Made by a program: the position numbers and the translations under genes. Source: Cladorhizidae sp. MBARI D1340-BT2 (Eukaryota; Porifera; Demospongiae; Poecilosclerida; Cladorhizidae). From it: a stretch of 64,000 nt of DNA. A model generated the notes under the pieces. It saw only the letters and a list, made by a program, of their open reading frames with translations. It was not told where the DNA came from and made no database searches. The stretch lies in contig JAQNBH010000015.1 of the NCBI GenBank assembly GCA_028752905.1, forward strand, positions 124,001 through 188,000. Reading direction: 5' to 3'. This document shows positions 11,989-24,184 of this stretch, piece by piece (position 1 is the first letter of the stretch; every line of letters starts with the position of its first letter).

Positions 11989-12700
11989 GTGGATGCCAGG
12001 ACCAGAGCTGAGGAGTTCCATGCAGACGGATTCTTCAACAGCAAGCACATCAGACACATCAAACTGGTCTGGAGCCAGGCAGATGGTAGTCAAGTAAGAC
12101 TTGGTAGAGGATGACTGCTATATTGGTGAGATATGTTATTGACCATGGCTAATGGTTCAACCATCAGGGCAACACTAGCTAGGGTGCTGGTCAAAATTGA
12201 TGGAAGTGAATCCACCAAGACAGTGGCAGTACTGGATGACATGAGGGAGAATGTCCTTTTCAGAATGGACATGTCCTCCTTCAAAACATGGATGAAGGCT
12301 TGAGTGAGAAAAGGGAAGAGCTAGCGGCAGAACCGACAGACAACCAGCAATGAGAAGACAAGCTGAGCTAAAACGACATCGCAGAGAAGAAGATGACAGG
12401 GCCACACCGTCATCTGAACCCAACCCGACCAGTCTGTATGATTTTGACTCTTCTTTTCTTCTTTGTTCTTATAGACTATTGGCAAACCAAATCTAAAGCT
12501 GGCAAGAAAAAAAGGTTTGCCAGAAGAGAGACTGCTCAGCAGAAACTGCAAGCTGCTGATCAATGACGACTGATTGAAGCAGATGACCTAGCCAGAAAGC
12601 AGAGAGTTGACGCAACCCTCCACAAAGCATCGGGGGAAATGGCCGAGACTGACAGCGACTACTTGGAGACAGAAGGTTTCTCTACTGAGCCAAACAAACT
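11989..12700 (+). pseudogene. Ty3/gypsy protease / pol N-terminal remnant, copy B
   Basis: Near-identical to 53-760, with the same stops. It differs from copy A by a few substitutions and lacks copy A's short extra duplication. Confidence 0.45.
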
Positions 12701-12826
12701 GTGTGGTAAAGTATCATCACCTTCATCAAGTATATATGAGCCGAGTCAGCAAGCAGATGGACATTTTAGTTACATGAAGTGAACAGTAGATTCCTAGGGA
12801 GAATTTTCATACTTATGTAGCATTGC

Positions 12827-13374
12827 TACTTGTACTGTAGTATGAATACTGTACTACTTGTACTGTAGTATGAATACTGTACTACTTGTACTGTAGTATG
12901 AATACTGTACTACTTGTACTGTAGTATGAATACTGTACTACTTGTACTGTAGTATGAATACTGTACTACTTGTACTGTAGTATGAATACTGTACTACTTG
13001 TACTGTAGTATGAATACTGTACTACTTGTACTGTAGTATGAATACTGTACTACTTGTACTGTAGTATGAATACTGTACTACTTGTACTGTAGTATGAATA
13101 CTGTACTACTTGTACTGTAGTATGAATACTGTACTACTTGTACTGTAGTATGAATACTGTACTACTTGTACTGTAGTATGAATACTGTACTACTTGTACT
13201 GTAGTATGAATACTGTACTACTTGTACTGTAGTATGAATACTGTACTACTTGTACTGTAGTATGAATACTGTACTACTTGTACTGTAGTGTATGAATACT
13301 GTACTACTTGTACTGTAGTATGAATACTGTACTACTTGTACTGTGAATACTGTACTACTTGTGAATAACTGTAC
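12827..13374 (+). repeat. 28 bp minisatellite, about 19 copies
   Basis: Same unit and flanks as 921-3116 but about 1.65 kb shorter and more homogeneous, with few base variants. Confidence 0.97.
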
Positions 13375-14027
13375 AGGATATTGTGGCTTAATAATTCATT
13401 TTACTTGATACTGCTTGGCCTGTTAAGGGGGATGGAACCCATTTTTTTTTGACAAAAAGAGATTTTTGTGTTTTGTTGCTTATATAATTGCACAACATCT
13501 GTACAAGCTGTCTTTCAAATATGAAGCAATTTGGATGATCCATTGTTGGTTATGGTGGATTTTATCTTCATTAGTAAGACCAGTGAAGGGGGGAGGAGAC
13601 ATCAGGGAAATTTTTTAATATCAACTTTCTAATGCCATAACTTTTTCCCCCTTACTTCTATACAGTTAACTTTGTTATCAAAGTGTTGCTTCTTCTGTGT
13701 GCTTTAAAATGATATGTTGAACGACTCTATAGGACCAGTATCTTAGAAGATACATGCAGAAACATCCAGGTCCCTCAAAACCTGTACCCTAATTACTGCA
13801 ACAACTCTAGCTCCATGCCTGTGGCTTTTCACAAGCTCAAACTTGATTGAGCGGTTTCCTTATGCTCTGAAGCGGGGCAGACATGCGCTACACACAGCGC
13901 CTGCCGTATGTGTAAAATAGGGATTTTCCCAGGGAAAATCCTAATTGAATCAACACTGCATGCTCTCACTTTTGCTATGTATAGCGCATACCAAATATAG
14001 TCTGCTCATTACACGCTTCAGCGCCTA
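13375..14027 (+). other. Unique spacer, copy B
   Basis: Counterpart of 3117-3769, including the inverted repeat at 13921-13941. No gene seen. Confidence 0.6.
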
Positions 14028-14615
14028 ATGCATGTCGTCCTGGCTGATATTCCAACATCCTACATAGACGACGTGGTCATTTTTAGTCAGGACTGGGATG
14101 AACATCTCAAACACGTCTCTATGGTCCTGGATCGCTTTAGGCAGCAGGTACCCAGCAAGTACAAGTGGGGAGTTACCAAGATAGAGTTCCTTGGACATGT
14201 GGCTGGTGAAGGACACATCTCTGTTCCACAAGCTCGAGTCAAGGACATTAGAACATACAAGCGTCCCGAAACACAGTCAGGAATACGTCGGTTCCTTGGA
14301 GTCACCAGCCGTTTTATCAAAGATTTTGCGCAGCACTCGGTGCACTTGTCACAAGCAACGCGGAAGTCCGCGCCATTACTTGTTATTTGGAATGATGCAA
14401 TGATGTCTGATTTTCTCTATTTGTGTAATACCCTTGCCAATAGTTGTTCCCTTATTGTTCCCCAACCCTATGATGTATATATCCTACAGACAGATGCCTC
14501 CAGTTGTGGTATCTCGGGTATATCGAGTGTCGTCCGTGATTCCCAAGAAATGCCAACTGCTTTCTACTCCAGGCAGTTAAAGCTGAGTAGTTATGCAGAT
14601 ATCCTATTTTCTTGA
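14028..14615 (+). pseudogene. Ty3/gypsy RT/RNase H fragment, copy B (YIDD in frame)
   Basis: A 195-codon open frame from ATG 14028 to TGA 14613-14615. The RT catalytic box YIDD is at residues 12-15, followed by VVIFSQDWDEHL, EFLGHV, SGIRRFLGVTS, the RNase H start LQTDAS and FYSRQL. The N-terminal RT fingers and most of the palm are absent, as are the C-terminal part of RNase H and the integrase, and short stretches are missing in the thumb region. It is an open but incomplete fragment. The start codon is merely the first ATG and has no special support. Confidence 0.87.
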
Positions 14616-14735
14616 CATAGGATAAGTTGTTGAATCTCTATCCGAGTCTTGGGTAGACTAACCCCTACCTTGTCTTGAGGATATCTCTGGTGGCAGCTTA
14701 TTAACTGGTGGATCGGAGACCTAATCCAGTCCCGA

Positions 14736-15258
14736 CCCCCCCCCCCCCCCCGACACACAGCACCAACACATTCTCTAGGCTGAAAATAACCACAAATGTT
14801 CATCACCAACACATTCTCTAGGCTGAAGTTGGCCATAACCACAGCTGTTCATCAACACATTCTCTAGGCTGAAGTTGTCCATAGCCACAGCTGTTCATCA
14901 CCAACACATTCTCTAGGCTGAAGTTGTCCATAACCACAGCTGTTCCATCACCAACACATTCTCTAGGCTGAAGTTGGCCATAGCCACAGCTGTTCATCAC
15001 CAACACATTCTCTAGGCTGAAGTTGGCCATAGCCACAGCTGTTCATCACCAACACATTATCTAGGCTGAAGTTGTCCATAACCACAGCTGTTCATCACCA
15101 ACACATTCTCTAGGCTGAAGTTGGCCATAACCACAGCTGTTCCATCACCAACACATTCTTTAGGCTGAAGTTGGCCTTAACCACTGCTGTTCATTACGAT
15201 CTTCATTACGATCAACTTCAGCCTAGAAATTGTGAAGGTGATGAACAGCTGTGGTTAT
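14736..15258 (+). repeat. Poly-C (16) followed by 49 bp array with inverted last unit
   Basis: C run at 14736-14751, about 9 direct 49 bp units from 14761, and an inverted unit at 15213-15258. One direct unit more than copy A. Confidence 0.92.
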
Positions 15259-15288
15259 GATTCCGTCTCCCACTGGGCACATATCGCT

Positions 15289-15381
15289 GCATGCCTTGCT
15301 GCTGCGATGCCTATCTGAGGCATGCCTTACTGCTGCGATGCCTCTCTGAGGCATGCCTTGCTGCTGCGATGCCTATCTGAG
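15289..15381 (+). repeat. 31 bp array, 3 copies
   Basis: Counterpart of 5004-5096, same length. Confidence 0.93.
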
Positions 15382-16402
15382 TTTAGTGGTAGCCTACCTG
15401 AGTGCTGGGGTATTTATAATGGTCCTCCTGTCCACCCTGAACCTCACTGTCACCCAACAGCTTACTGAATCATTCCTGTCTGCAATATTCTACTTTCATT
15501 ATTCATAACCTACATTTTCTTTTCAGCATTAATTATCAAGACTACAAGAATGATCGTCAGACAGGTAATTCAACCAAACAAACAGGTTAACATGCCAAAT
15601 GTTGTTACTCACTCAATAAGTGACAGTCAGTGAGCGAGAAGTCCCCACTGCTGATGCAAGCACATTACATGCACTCTTAGCGCACATGACATACACTGAT
15701 GGAGGAAGGACTCCATTTCTACCCGAGTTCTACCTGATCACACACACACACACAGGGTTTCAGTTTCAGTTGTTAATTGTCTTATTTTCATTTTCATAAG
15801 AGTATTTCATCAGTTAGTAGCTCAGGTTAGTGTGTGTTAGTGTGTGTTAGTGTAGCATTTTATAAATATTGAGATGTAATTCTATTTCTCTGCCTCACTG
15901 TTCATCATTAATACACACACACACACACACACACACATGAATAGGGCAAAGTTAATATTCTGTTATGTTGTGAGGTCAAGAGGAAACAAAGCAAAGCCTA
16001 GAAATAATATACTGTCATCACAATACTTAATAAGTCACTATTGCTGTCCAAAGAAGTAAGTGCATAATTAATACAAGTGAACATGTATGCTTCTTTCCCA
16101 AGTTGCTGTGTATTACCTTGTAGAATGGATGTGAGTGCAAAACTAATCTCAGTGACCCTGAGAGCCTGAGAGTCATGAGTGCAAGGCTAGAGTGTCTGTC
16201 TCTCAGTGATGATCCTGAGCCTGAGGCCAATGAGTGTAAGGCTAGAATATTTCTCTGACATTGAAATTGTCAGCGCTAATATAGTGAAACTTTCCTTCTT
16301 TTTTATTCTAATTGGACAATTACTTTACATAGAAAAAAGAAAAAATCTCCATATAAAAAAGGCATAAATGTTCGTGGTAGGCGTGATAGGTTGTGACTAT
16401 CT
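15382..16402 (+). other. Unique spacer, copy B
   Basis: Counterpart of 5097-6123; no gene seen. CA tracts near 15739 and 15914-15937. Confidence 0.7.
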
Positions 16403-16573
16403 CACATAGTATGAAGTGGATCTCACTTAGTATGAATTGGATCTAACATAATACATAATATGAAGTGGATCTCAAATAGTATGAAGTGGATCTCACATAG
16501 TATGAAGTGAATCTCACATATGAAGTGGATCTCATATAGTATGAAGTGGATCTCACATAGTATGAAGTGGATT
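16403..16573 (+). repeat. 21 bp array, about 8 copies, with indels
   Basis: Counterpart of 6124-6310, with small insertions and deletions that shift the phase of some units. Confidence 0.9.
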
Positions 16574-16779
16574 TCTTCCACAACCAAAATTGTGCATGTC
16601 ACTGGCACGAGTCATCCAGCAAGGAGTTCAGGGGTCATGAGTCATCAAACATGGGAGTTCATAGTTCATTCAAGTTCATAGTTCATTCAATTAAACATTG
16701 TCAAACGTAAATCCTAGACATTAATTATGGCAAGTAAAAAAAATTCCAATAACATATTACCAATAACATATTAACATAA

Positions 16780-16915
16780 TAATAACATTAATAATAATAA
16801 TAATAATAGTAATAGTAGTAGTAGTAGTAGTATTAATAAATAATAATATAATAATGATAATATTAATAATAATAACAACAACAACAACAACAACATAACA
16901 ATAACAATAATAGTA
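16780..16915 (+). repeat. TAA/TAG/AAC microsatellite
   Basis: Counterpart of 6515-6650, with one more AAC unit. Confidence 0.9.
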
Positions 16916-17006
16916 AATGTTGCTCTGGTCATGGCAGATATGGACCAGGAGCTTTTATCCCCACCTCACAAGAGTGTGTTTGCCACTTTTTAGTGATGCT
17001 CCACCC

Positions 17007-17438
17007 GAGTTCATACTTGCCTGCTGCATGGAGTTCATACTTGCCTGCTGCATGGAGTTCATACTTGCCTGCTGCATGGAGTTCATACTTGCCTGCTGCA
17101 TGGAGTTCATACTTGCCTGCTGCATGGAGTTCATACTTGCCTGCTGCATGGAGTTCATACTTGCCTGCTGCATGGAGTTCATACTTGCCTGCTGCATGGA
17201 GTTCATACTTGCCTGCTGCATGGAGTTCATACTTGCCTGCTGCATGGAGTTCATACTTGCCTGCTGCATGGAGTTCATACTTGCCTGCTGCATGGAGTTC
17301 ATACTTGCCTGCTGCATGGAGTTCATACTTGCCTGCTGCATGGAGTTCATACTTGCCTGCTGCATGGAGTTCATACTTGCCTGCTGCATGGAGTTCATAC
17401 TTGCCTGCTGCATGGAGTTCATACTTGCCTGCTGCATG
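17007..17438 (+). repeat. 24 bp array, 18 identical copies
   Basis: Same unit as 6742-7365; eight units fewer, with no other change at the borders. Confidence 0.96.
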
Positions 17439-17448
17439 ATGTGGCCAG

Positions 17449-18008
17449 AGCAGCTGCTGCCAAAGCTCCTGCTGCCAAAGCTCCTGCTGCCAAAGCTCCT
17501 GTTGACTGTTTCTGCCATAGCTCTTGTTGACTGTTGCTCCTGTTGACTGCTGCTGCCATAGCTCCTGCTGTCTGCTGTTGCCATAGCTCCTGTTGACTGC
17601 TGTTGCCATAGACTGCTGCTGCCATAGCTCCTGCTGACTACTGCTGCCATAGCTCCTGTTGACTGCTGCTGCGATAACTCGCGTTGACTGCTGCTGACAT
17701 AGCTCCTGTTGACTGTTTCTGCCATAGCTCCTGTTGACTGCTGCTGCCATAGCTCTAGTTGACTGCTGCTGCCATAGCTCCTGTTGACTGCTGCTGCCAT
17801 AGGTCCTGTTGACTGCTGCTGCCATAGCTCCTGTTGACTGCTGCTGTCATAGCTCTTGTTGACTGCTGCTGCCATAGCTCCTGTTGACTGCTGCTGCCAT
17901 AGACTGCTGCTGCCATAGCTCCTGTTGACTGCTGTTACCATAGCTCCTGTTGACTGCTGCTGCCATAACTCGTGTTGACTGCTGCTGCCAAAGCTCCTGT
18001 TGACTGAG
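17449..18008 (+). repeat. 25 bp CTG-rich array
   Basis: Counterpart of 7376-7935 with essentially the same length and unit order, unlike the neighbouring 24 bp and 45 bp arrays, which differ in copy number. Confidence 0.9.
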
Positions 18009-18560
18009 TCATTCCACATCAGATCACCCCCAAAAACTTGATTTTTTCCCACGAACACTTCAGATTAACCTGAAAATGACATCCTCAACACGATGGTGTC
18101 ATCGAAATTTCGATATCTCGTTCGGTTCCAAAGTTATGAGCTTCCGAAAATCGCCACTAGGGGACAAACCGCGAATCTTTAAATCATGATATCTCTGGAA
18201 CCAATAAAGATAGAGATGTCTGGTTTTCACTGTTGGATCGTGATTCAGCAGTACTTTTAATTTATGCACTTAAGAAGAAATAAGGGGGTCAGCCACAATT
18301 TTTTTTTTCAGATTGAAGAATTCGCCGGCCGAGATTTTTGTTGATGTAAAAATATTATCGCCTGAAAATCAGATATAAGTTAGCCCTTTGTGTGTAGAAC
18401 AATCCCTCTAAATCATTTTACTTGCATGTCAATAGTTTAGGAGCAATGGCTTTTCTTATGAAGCCTATTTTAATTCGTCGCGGCGACTTAGTGTTATAAA
18501 GTCTGTTAGATTGCAATATCCAGAAGACATTCTGATGACTTAAGAAGGCCATTGCACAGC
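18009..18560 (+). other. Unique spacer, copy B
   Basis: Counterpart of 7936-8487; nothing recognised. Confidence 0.6.
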
Positions 18561-21172
18561 CCTATCAGTATTCTTACTACACAGCACACTTGCATATGGT
18601 GTGTATCTATCAGTATTCTTCCTACACAGCACACTTGCATATGGTGTATATCTATCAGTATTCTTCATACACAGTACACTTGCATATGATGTGTATCTAT
18701 CAGTATTCTTCATACACAGTACACTTGCATATGCTGTGTATCTATCAGTATTCTTCATACACAGTACACTTGCATATGGTATGTATCTATCAGTATTCTT
18801 CATACACAGTACACTTGCATATGATGTATATCTATCAGTATTCTTCATACACAGTACACTTGCATATGATGTGTATCTATCAGTATTCTTCCTACACAGT
18901 ACACTTGCATATGATGTGTATCTATCAGTATTCTTCCTACACAGTACACTTGCATATGGTATGTATCTATCAGTATTCTTCATACACAGTACACTTGCAT
19001 ATGATGTGTATCTATTAGTATTCTTCATACACAGTACACTTGCATATGATGTGTATCTATCAGTATTCTTCCTACACAGTACACTTGCATATGGTGCGTA
19101 TCTATCAGTATTCTTCCTACACAGTACACTTGCATATGGTGCGTATCTATCAGTATTCTTCATACACAGTACACTTGCATATGATGTGTATCTATCAGTA
19201 TTCTTCCTACACAGTACACTTGCATATGATGTGTATCTATCAGTATTCTTCCTACACAGTACACTTGCATATGGTGTATATCTATCAGTATTCTTCATAC
19301 ACAGTACACTTGCATATGATGTATATCTATCAGTATTCTTCATACACAGTACACTTGCATATGATGTGTATCTATCAGTATTCTTCATATACAGTACACT
19401 TGCATATGATGTGTATCTATCAGTATTCTTCCTACACAGTACACTTGCATATGGTGTGTATCTATCAGTATTCTTCATACACAGTACACTTGCATATGGT
19501 GTATATCTATCAGTATTCTTCATACACAGTACACTTGCATATGGTGTATATCTATCAGTATTCTTCCTACACAGCACACTTGCATATGATGTGTATCTAT
19601 CAGTATTCTTCATACACAGTACACTTGCATATGCTGTGTATCTATCAGTATTCTTCATACACAGTACACTTGCATATGGTGTATATCTATCAGTATTCTT
19701 CATACACAGTACACTTGCATATGATGTGTATCTATCAGTATTCTTCATACACAGTACACTTGCATATGCTGTGTATCTATCAGTATTCTTCATACACAGT
19801 ACACTTGCATATGGTGTATATCTATCAGTATTCTTCATACACAGTACACTTGCATATGGTGTATATCTATCAGTATTCTTCATAAACAGTACACTTGCAT
19901 ATGATGTGTATCTATCAGTATTCTTCATACACAGTACACTTGCATATGGTATGTATCTATCAGTATTCTTCATACACAGTACACTTGCATATGATGTGTA
20001 TCTATCAGTATTCTTCCTACACAGTACACTTGCATATGGTGTATATCTATCAGTATTCTTCATACACAGTACACTTGCATATGGTGTATATCTATCAGTA
20101 TTCTTCATACACAGTACACTTGCATATGATGTGTATCTATCAGTATTCTTCATACACAGTACACTTGCATATGGTATGTATCTATCAGTATTCTTCATAC
20201 ACAGTACACTTGCATATGGTGTATATCTATCAGTATTCTTCCTACACAGTACACTTGCATATGATGTGTATCTATCAGTATTCTTCATACACAGTACACT
20301 TGCATATGATGTGTATCTATCAGTATTCTTCATACACAGTACACTTGCATATGGTATGTATCTATCAGTATTCTTCCTACACAGTACACTTGCATATGGT
20401 GTATATCTATCAGTATTCTTCATACACAGTACACTTGCATATGGTATGTATCTATCAGTATTCTTCCTACACAGTACACTTGCATATGGTGTATATCTAT
20501 CAGTATTCTTCATACACAGTACACTTGCATATGATGTGTATCTATCAGTATTCTTCATACACAGTACACTTGCATATGATGTGTATCTATCAGTATTCTT
20601 CATACACAGTACACTTGCATATGATGTGTATCTATCAGTATTCTTCATACACAGTACACTTGCATATGGGGTATATCTATCAGTATTCTTCATACACAGT
20701 ACACTTGCATATGCTGTGTATCTATCAGTATTCTTCATACACAGTACACTTGCATATGATGTGTATCTATCAGTATTCTTCATACACAGTACACTTGCAT
20801 ATGGTATGTATCTATCAGTATTCTTCATACACAGTACACTTGCATATGCTGTGTATCTATCAGTATTCTTCATACACAGTACACTTGCATATGGTGTATA
20901 TCTATTAGTATTCTTCATACACAGTACACTTGCATATGATGTGTATCTATCAGTATTCTTCCTACACAGTACACTTGCATATGCTGTGTATCTATCAGTA
21001 TTCTTCATACACAGTACACTTGCATATGGTGTGTATCTATCAGTATTCTTCATACACAGTACACTTGCATATGTTGTGTATCTATCAGTATTCTTCCTAC
21101 ACAGTACACTTGCATATGCTGTGTATCTATCAGTATTCTTCATACACAGTACACTTGCATATGGTGTGTATC
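18561..21172 (+). repeat. 45 bp minisatellite, about 58 copies
   Basis: Same unit as 8488-10335 with 17 more copies. The order of variant units agrees with copy A over roughly the first seven units and much of the last eight, and differs internally. Confidence 0.96.
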
Positions 21173-21176
21173 TATC

Positions 21177-21488
21177 AGCACACTTGCATTTAAGATGCAT
21201 TTAAGATAGCAAGAATATATATCACTTGAGACCAAACCCACATAGACAACACTTTCATAAGTCATGCAGACTCCACTTAATCAAATATCCCACAGATTTT
21301 AAAGCTCTATTGTGCTTTACTATAAACAAATACTATATAGTGTTAGTGACTACTGTTCTGTATTAGACTAGAGTTCTTCGTGCAAGTTATCTTTGATCTT
21401 GACAAGTCCAATCTTGTGGTCCTGACAATGCATCGAGGCTCTTTTAGCCAGATATAGGCTCAACACCAGAAAGAACCTTAACTATTTG
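21177..21488 (+). other. Unique spacer upstream of gag, copy B
   Basis: Counterpart of 10341-10652; nothing further recognised. Confidence 0.4.
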
Positions 21489-22824
21489 ATGGCAGCGGTG
21501 AGGATCGTCCCAGCAGCTTCTACAAGAATGCTAGCAAGCTTTCAACCGGAGATATCGACGATCTTCGACTCAGCACACAGATTCTCCACTGAACCCCGGA
21601 CCAGAAGGCAGGAGTAGAGAACTACCGGCCCCTTCATCCAATTGATCGACCTTTTGATTGGACCCAGCAGAGATAGACTCCACCCTGTCCAATTGAACTT
21701 TGATCTCCATTCAAACTTCACATGGAGAAGGAATACTCTGAGAGTTAACAAGATGACCACTAGAACACAGAGACAGCTAGGGACCGACAGCAGCAAGATT
21801 CCTGGGAGGAGGAATCCATGAACTTGGACTAATTCTGATTCCACCTCCACAAGACAATTCATCACCAAATGTAACATGTATATATGATAGATTTCTTCTC
21901 TCAGTTTTTTACCATGCAGGCGCAGAAACACCATATGAAGAAGAGACTAGAAGAGAAGAAAAGCATGTGGAAGAGGAGCGACATAAAGAAGAAATCAGGA
22001 GATGTGTCGACCAAAAGAGAGGGGAGACAGCGAGAGATTGCACAGCTGAAAGCAGTCATGAACACCACCAGGAAATCTACCCGACCATAGCCTCCCAAAC
22101 TCCTACCTCTGAAAGAAGGAGAGGATGTCGACTATTACATGACAAAATTCAAATGATAAATGCAGACTTTCGAACTGCCAGAGGATCAGTGGGTCGCTCA
22201 CCTGACACCCCTCCTTGAAGGTCAGGCTCTAACAGTTTATTTGTCAGTTCCGGCAGAGCAGGCCAATGAAGTGAAGAAGGACATCCTGCAGCAGTTTGGC
22301 TTGACCAAACAGCTCTACCAACGTAGATGGTGTAACATCGACATCATGCGGAAAGAAACGGTAACAGAGTTAGCCAACTGACTTAACTATCTTGAAAATA
22401 GGTATGCGGAAGGATGCGTGATGGTGGGGGAGTGCAGGGAAGCATTCAACTTCGAATATATCCTCAACCAACTGCCTCATCACGTCGCTCTGTGGGTCCA
22501 AGACAGAGAAACCATGGCAGCTGAACTCACTGACCACTACATGAGAGAGAGACATCCAGACCTGTGGGCAGTAAGCAAGAACAAGAAATGGAAGCAGGAT
22601 GGCCAGACGAATTCACCCCAGAGGCCAAAGACATCAGCGACAAGAGGAAGAACACAGACAGTCAGAGCAGAACTGCTGAGGGACCAACACCTCAACACAA
22701 AAGTAAGGACAAAAATAAACATCATTGTCTAAATATTTTGACCCAGATGGATGAAGGCGCCCAGTGTTTTAACTGCAAGGACTGGGAGCATCTGAGCATA
22801 AACTGTCCAAAGAAGGGGCACTGA
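21489..22824 (+). pseudogene. Ty3/gypsy gag, copy B/C (broken)
   Basis: Repeats the gag at 10653-11988 with a handful of substitutions and the same disabling stops and frame changes, showing that the gene was already broken before the duplication. The zinc knuckle CFNC-X4-H-X4-C ends at about 22813. Confidence 0.75.
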
Positions 22825-23555
22825 GTGGATGCCAGGACCAGAGCTGAGGAGTTCCATGCAGACGGATTCTTCAACAGCAAGCACATCAGACACATCAAAC
22901 TGGTCTGGAGCCAGGCAGATGGTAGTCAAGTAAGACTTGGTAGAGGATGACTGCTATATTGGTGAGATATGTTATTGACCATGGCTAATGGTTCAACCAT
23001 CAGGGCAACACTAGCTAGGGTGCTGGTCAAAATTGATGGAAGTGAATCCACCAAGACAGTGGCAGTACTGGATGACATGAGGGAGAATGTCCTTTTCAGA
23101 ATGGACATGTCCTCCTTCAAAACATGGATGAAGGCTTGAGTGAGAAAAGGGAAGAGCTAGCGGCAGAACCGACAGACAACCAGCAATGAGAAGACAAGCT
23201 GAGCTAAAACGACATCGCAGAGAAGAAGATGACAGGGCCACACCGTCATCTGAACCCAACCCGACCAGTCTGTATGATTTTGACTCTTCTTTTCTTCTTT
23301 GTTCTTATAGACTATTGGCAAACCAAATCTAAAGCTGGCAAGAAAAAAAGGTTTGCCAGAAGAGAGACTGCTCAGCAGAAACTGCAAGCTGCTGATCAAT
23401 GACGACTGATTGAAGCAGATGACCTAGCCAGAAAGCAGAGAGTTGATGCAACCCTCCACAAAGCATCGGGGGAAATGGCCGAGACTGACAGCGACTACTT
23501 GGAGACAGAAGGTTTCTCTACTGAGCCAAACAAACTGTGTGGTAAAGTATCATCA
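22825..23555 (+). pseudogene. Ty3/gypsy protease / pol N-terminal remnant, copy C
   Basis: Third copy of the stretch at 53-760; closest to copy B. Confidence 0.45.
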
Positions 23556-23660
23556 CCTTCATCAAGTATATATGAGCCGAGTCAGCAAGCAGATGGACAT
23601 TTTAGTTCCATGAAGTGAACAGTAGATTCCTAGGGAGAATTTTCATACTTATGTAGCATT

Positions 23661-24112
23661 GCTACTTGTACTGTAGTATGAATACTGTACTACTTGTATT
23701 GTAGTATGAATACTGTACTACTTGTACTGTAGTATGAATACTGTACTACTTGTACTGTAGTATGAATACTGTACTAATTGTACTGTAGTATGAATACTGT
23801 ACTACTTGTACTGTAGTATAAATACTGTACTACTTGTACTGTAGTATGAATACTGTACTACTTGTACTGTAGTATGAATACTGTACTACTTGTACTGTAG
23901 TATGAATACTGTACTACTTGTACTGTAGTATGAATACTGTACTACTTGTCTTGTACTGTAGTATGAATACTGTACTAATTGTACTGTAGTATGAATACTG
24001 TACTAATTGTACTGTAGTATGAATAACTGTACTACTTGTACTGTAGTATGAATACTGTACTACTTGTACTGTATGAATACTGTACTACTTGTACTGTAGT
24101 ATGAATACTGTA
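23661..24112 (+). repeat. 28 bp minisatellite, about 16 copies
   Basis: Third copy of the array, with a 5 bp insertion near 23950 and one shortened unit near 24070. Confidence 0.95.
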
Positions 24113-24184
24113 CAGGATATTGTGGCTTAATAATTTACTTGGTACTGCTTGGCCTGTTAAAGCCACCACATACTATAGCACAGT

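Larger units (their letters stand above)
11937..22772 (+). repeat. Composite tandem unit, copy B
   Basis: Second full copy of the composite unit, 1100 bp shorter than copy A. The 28 bp array is about 1.65 kb shorter, the 24 bp array is 192 bp shorter and the 45 bp array is about 765 bp longer; these three changes account for nearly all the difference. In the protease-like stretch it shares several substitutions with copy C against copy A, so B and C look more closely related there. Confidence 0.9.
22773..24161 (+). repeat. Composite tandem unit, copy C, truncated
   Basis: Third copy, matching copy B from the zinc-knuckle end through the protease-like stretch and a short 28 bp array. It ends about 50 bp past the array, near 24161, where the sequence switches to a LINE-derived stretch. 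The RT/RNase H fragment and all downstream arrays are absent. Confidence 0.88.

Noticed and set aside
8467..21204. Open frames of 500-890 codons on both strands across the 45 bp arrays
   Set aside because: They result from a 45 bp unit without stops in several frames. Different frames on both strands are equally open, copy number changes freely, and there is no non-repetitive coding sequence at either end.
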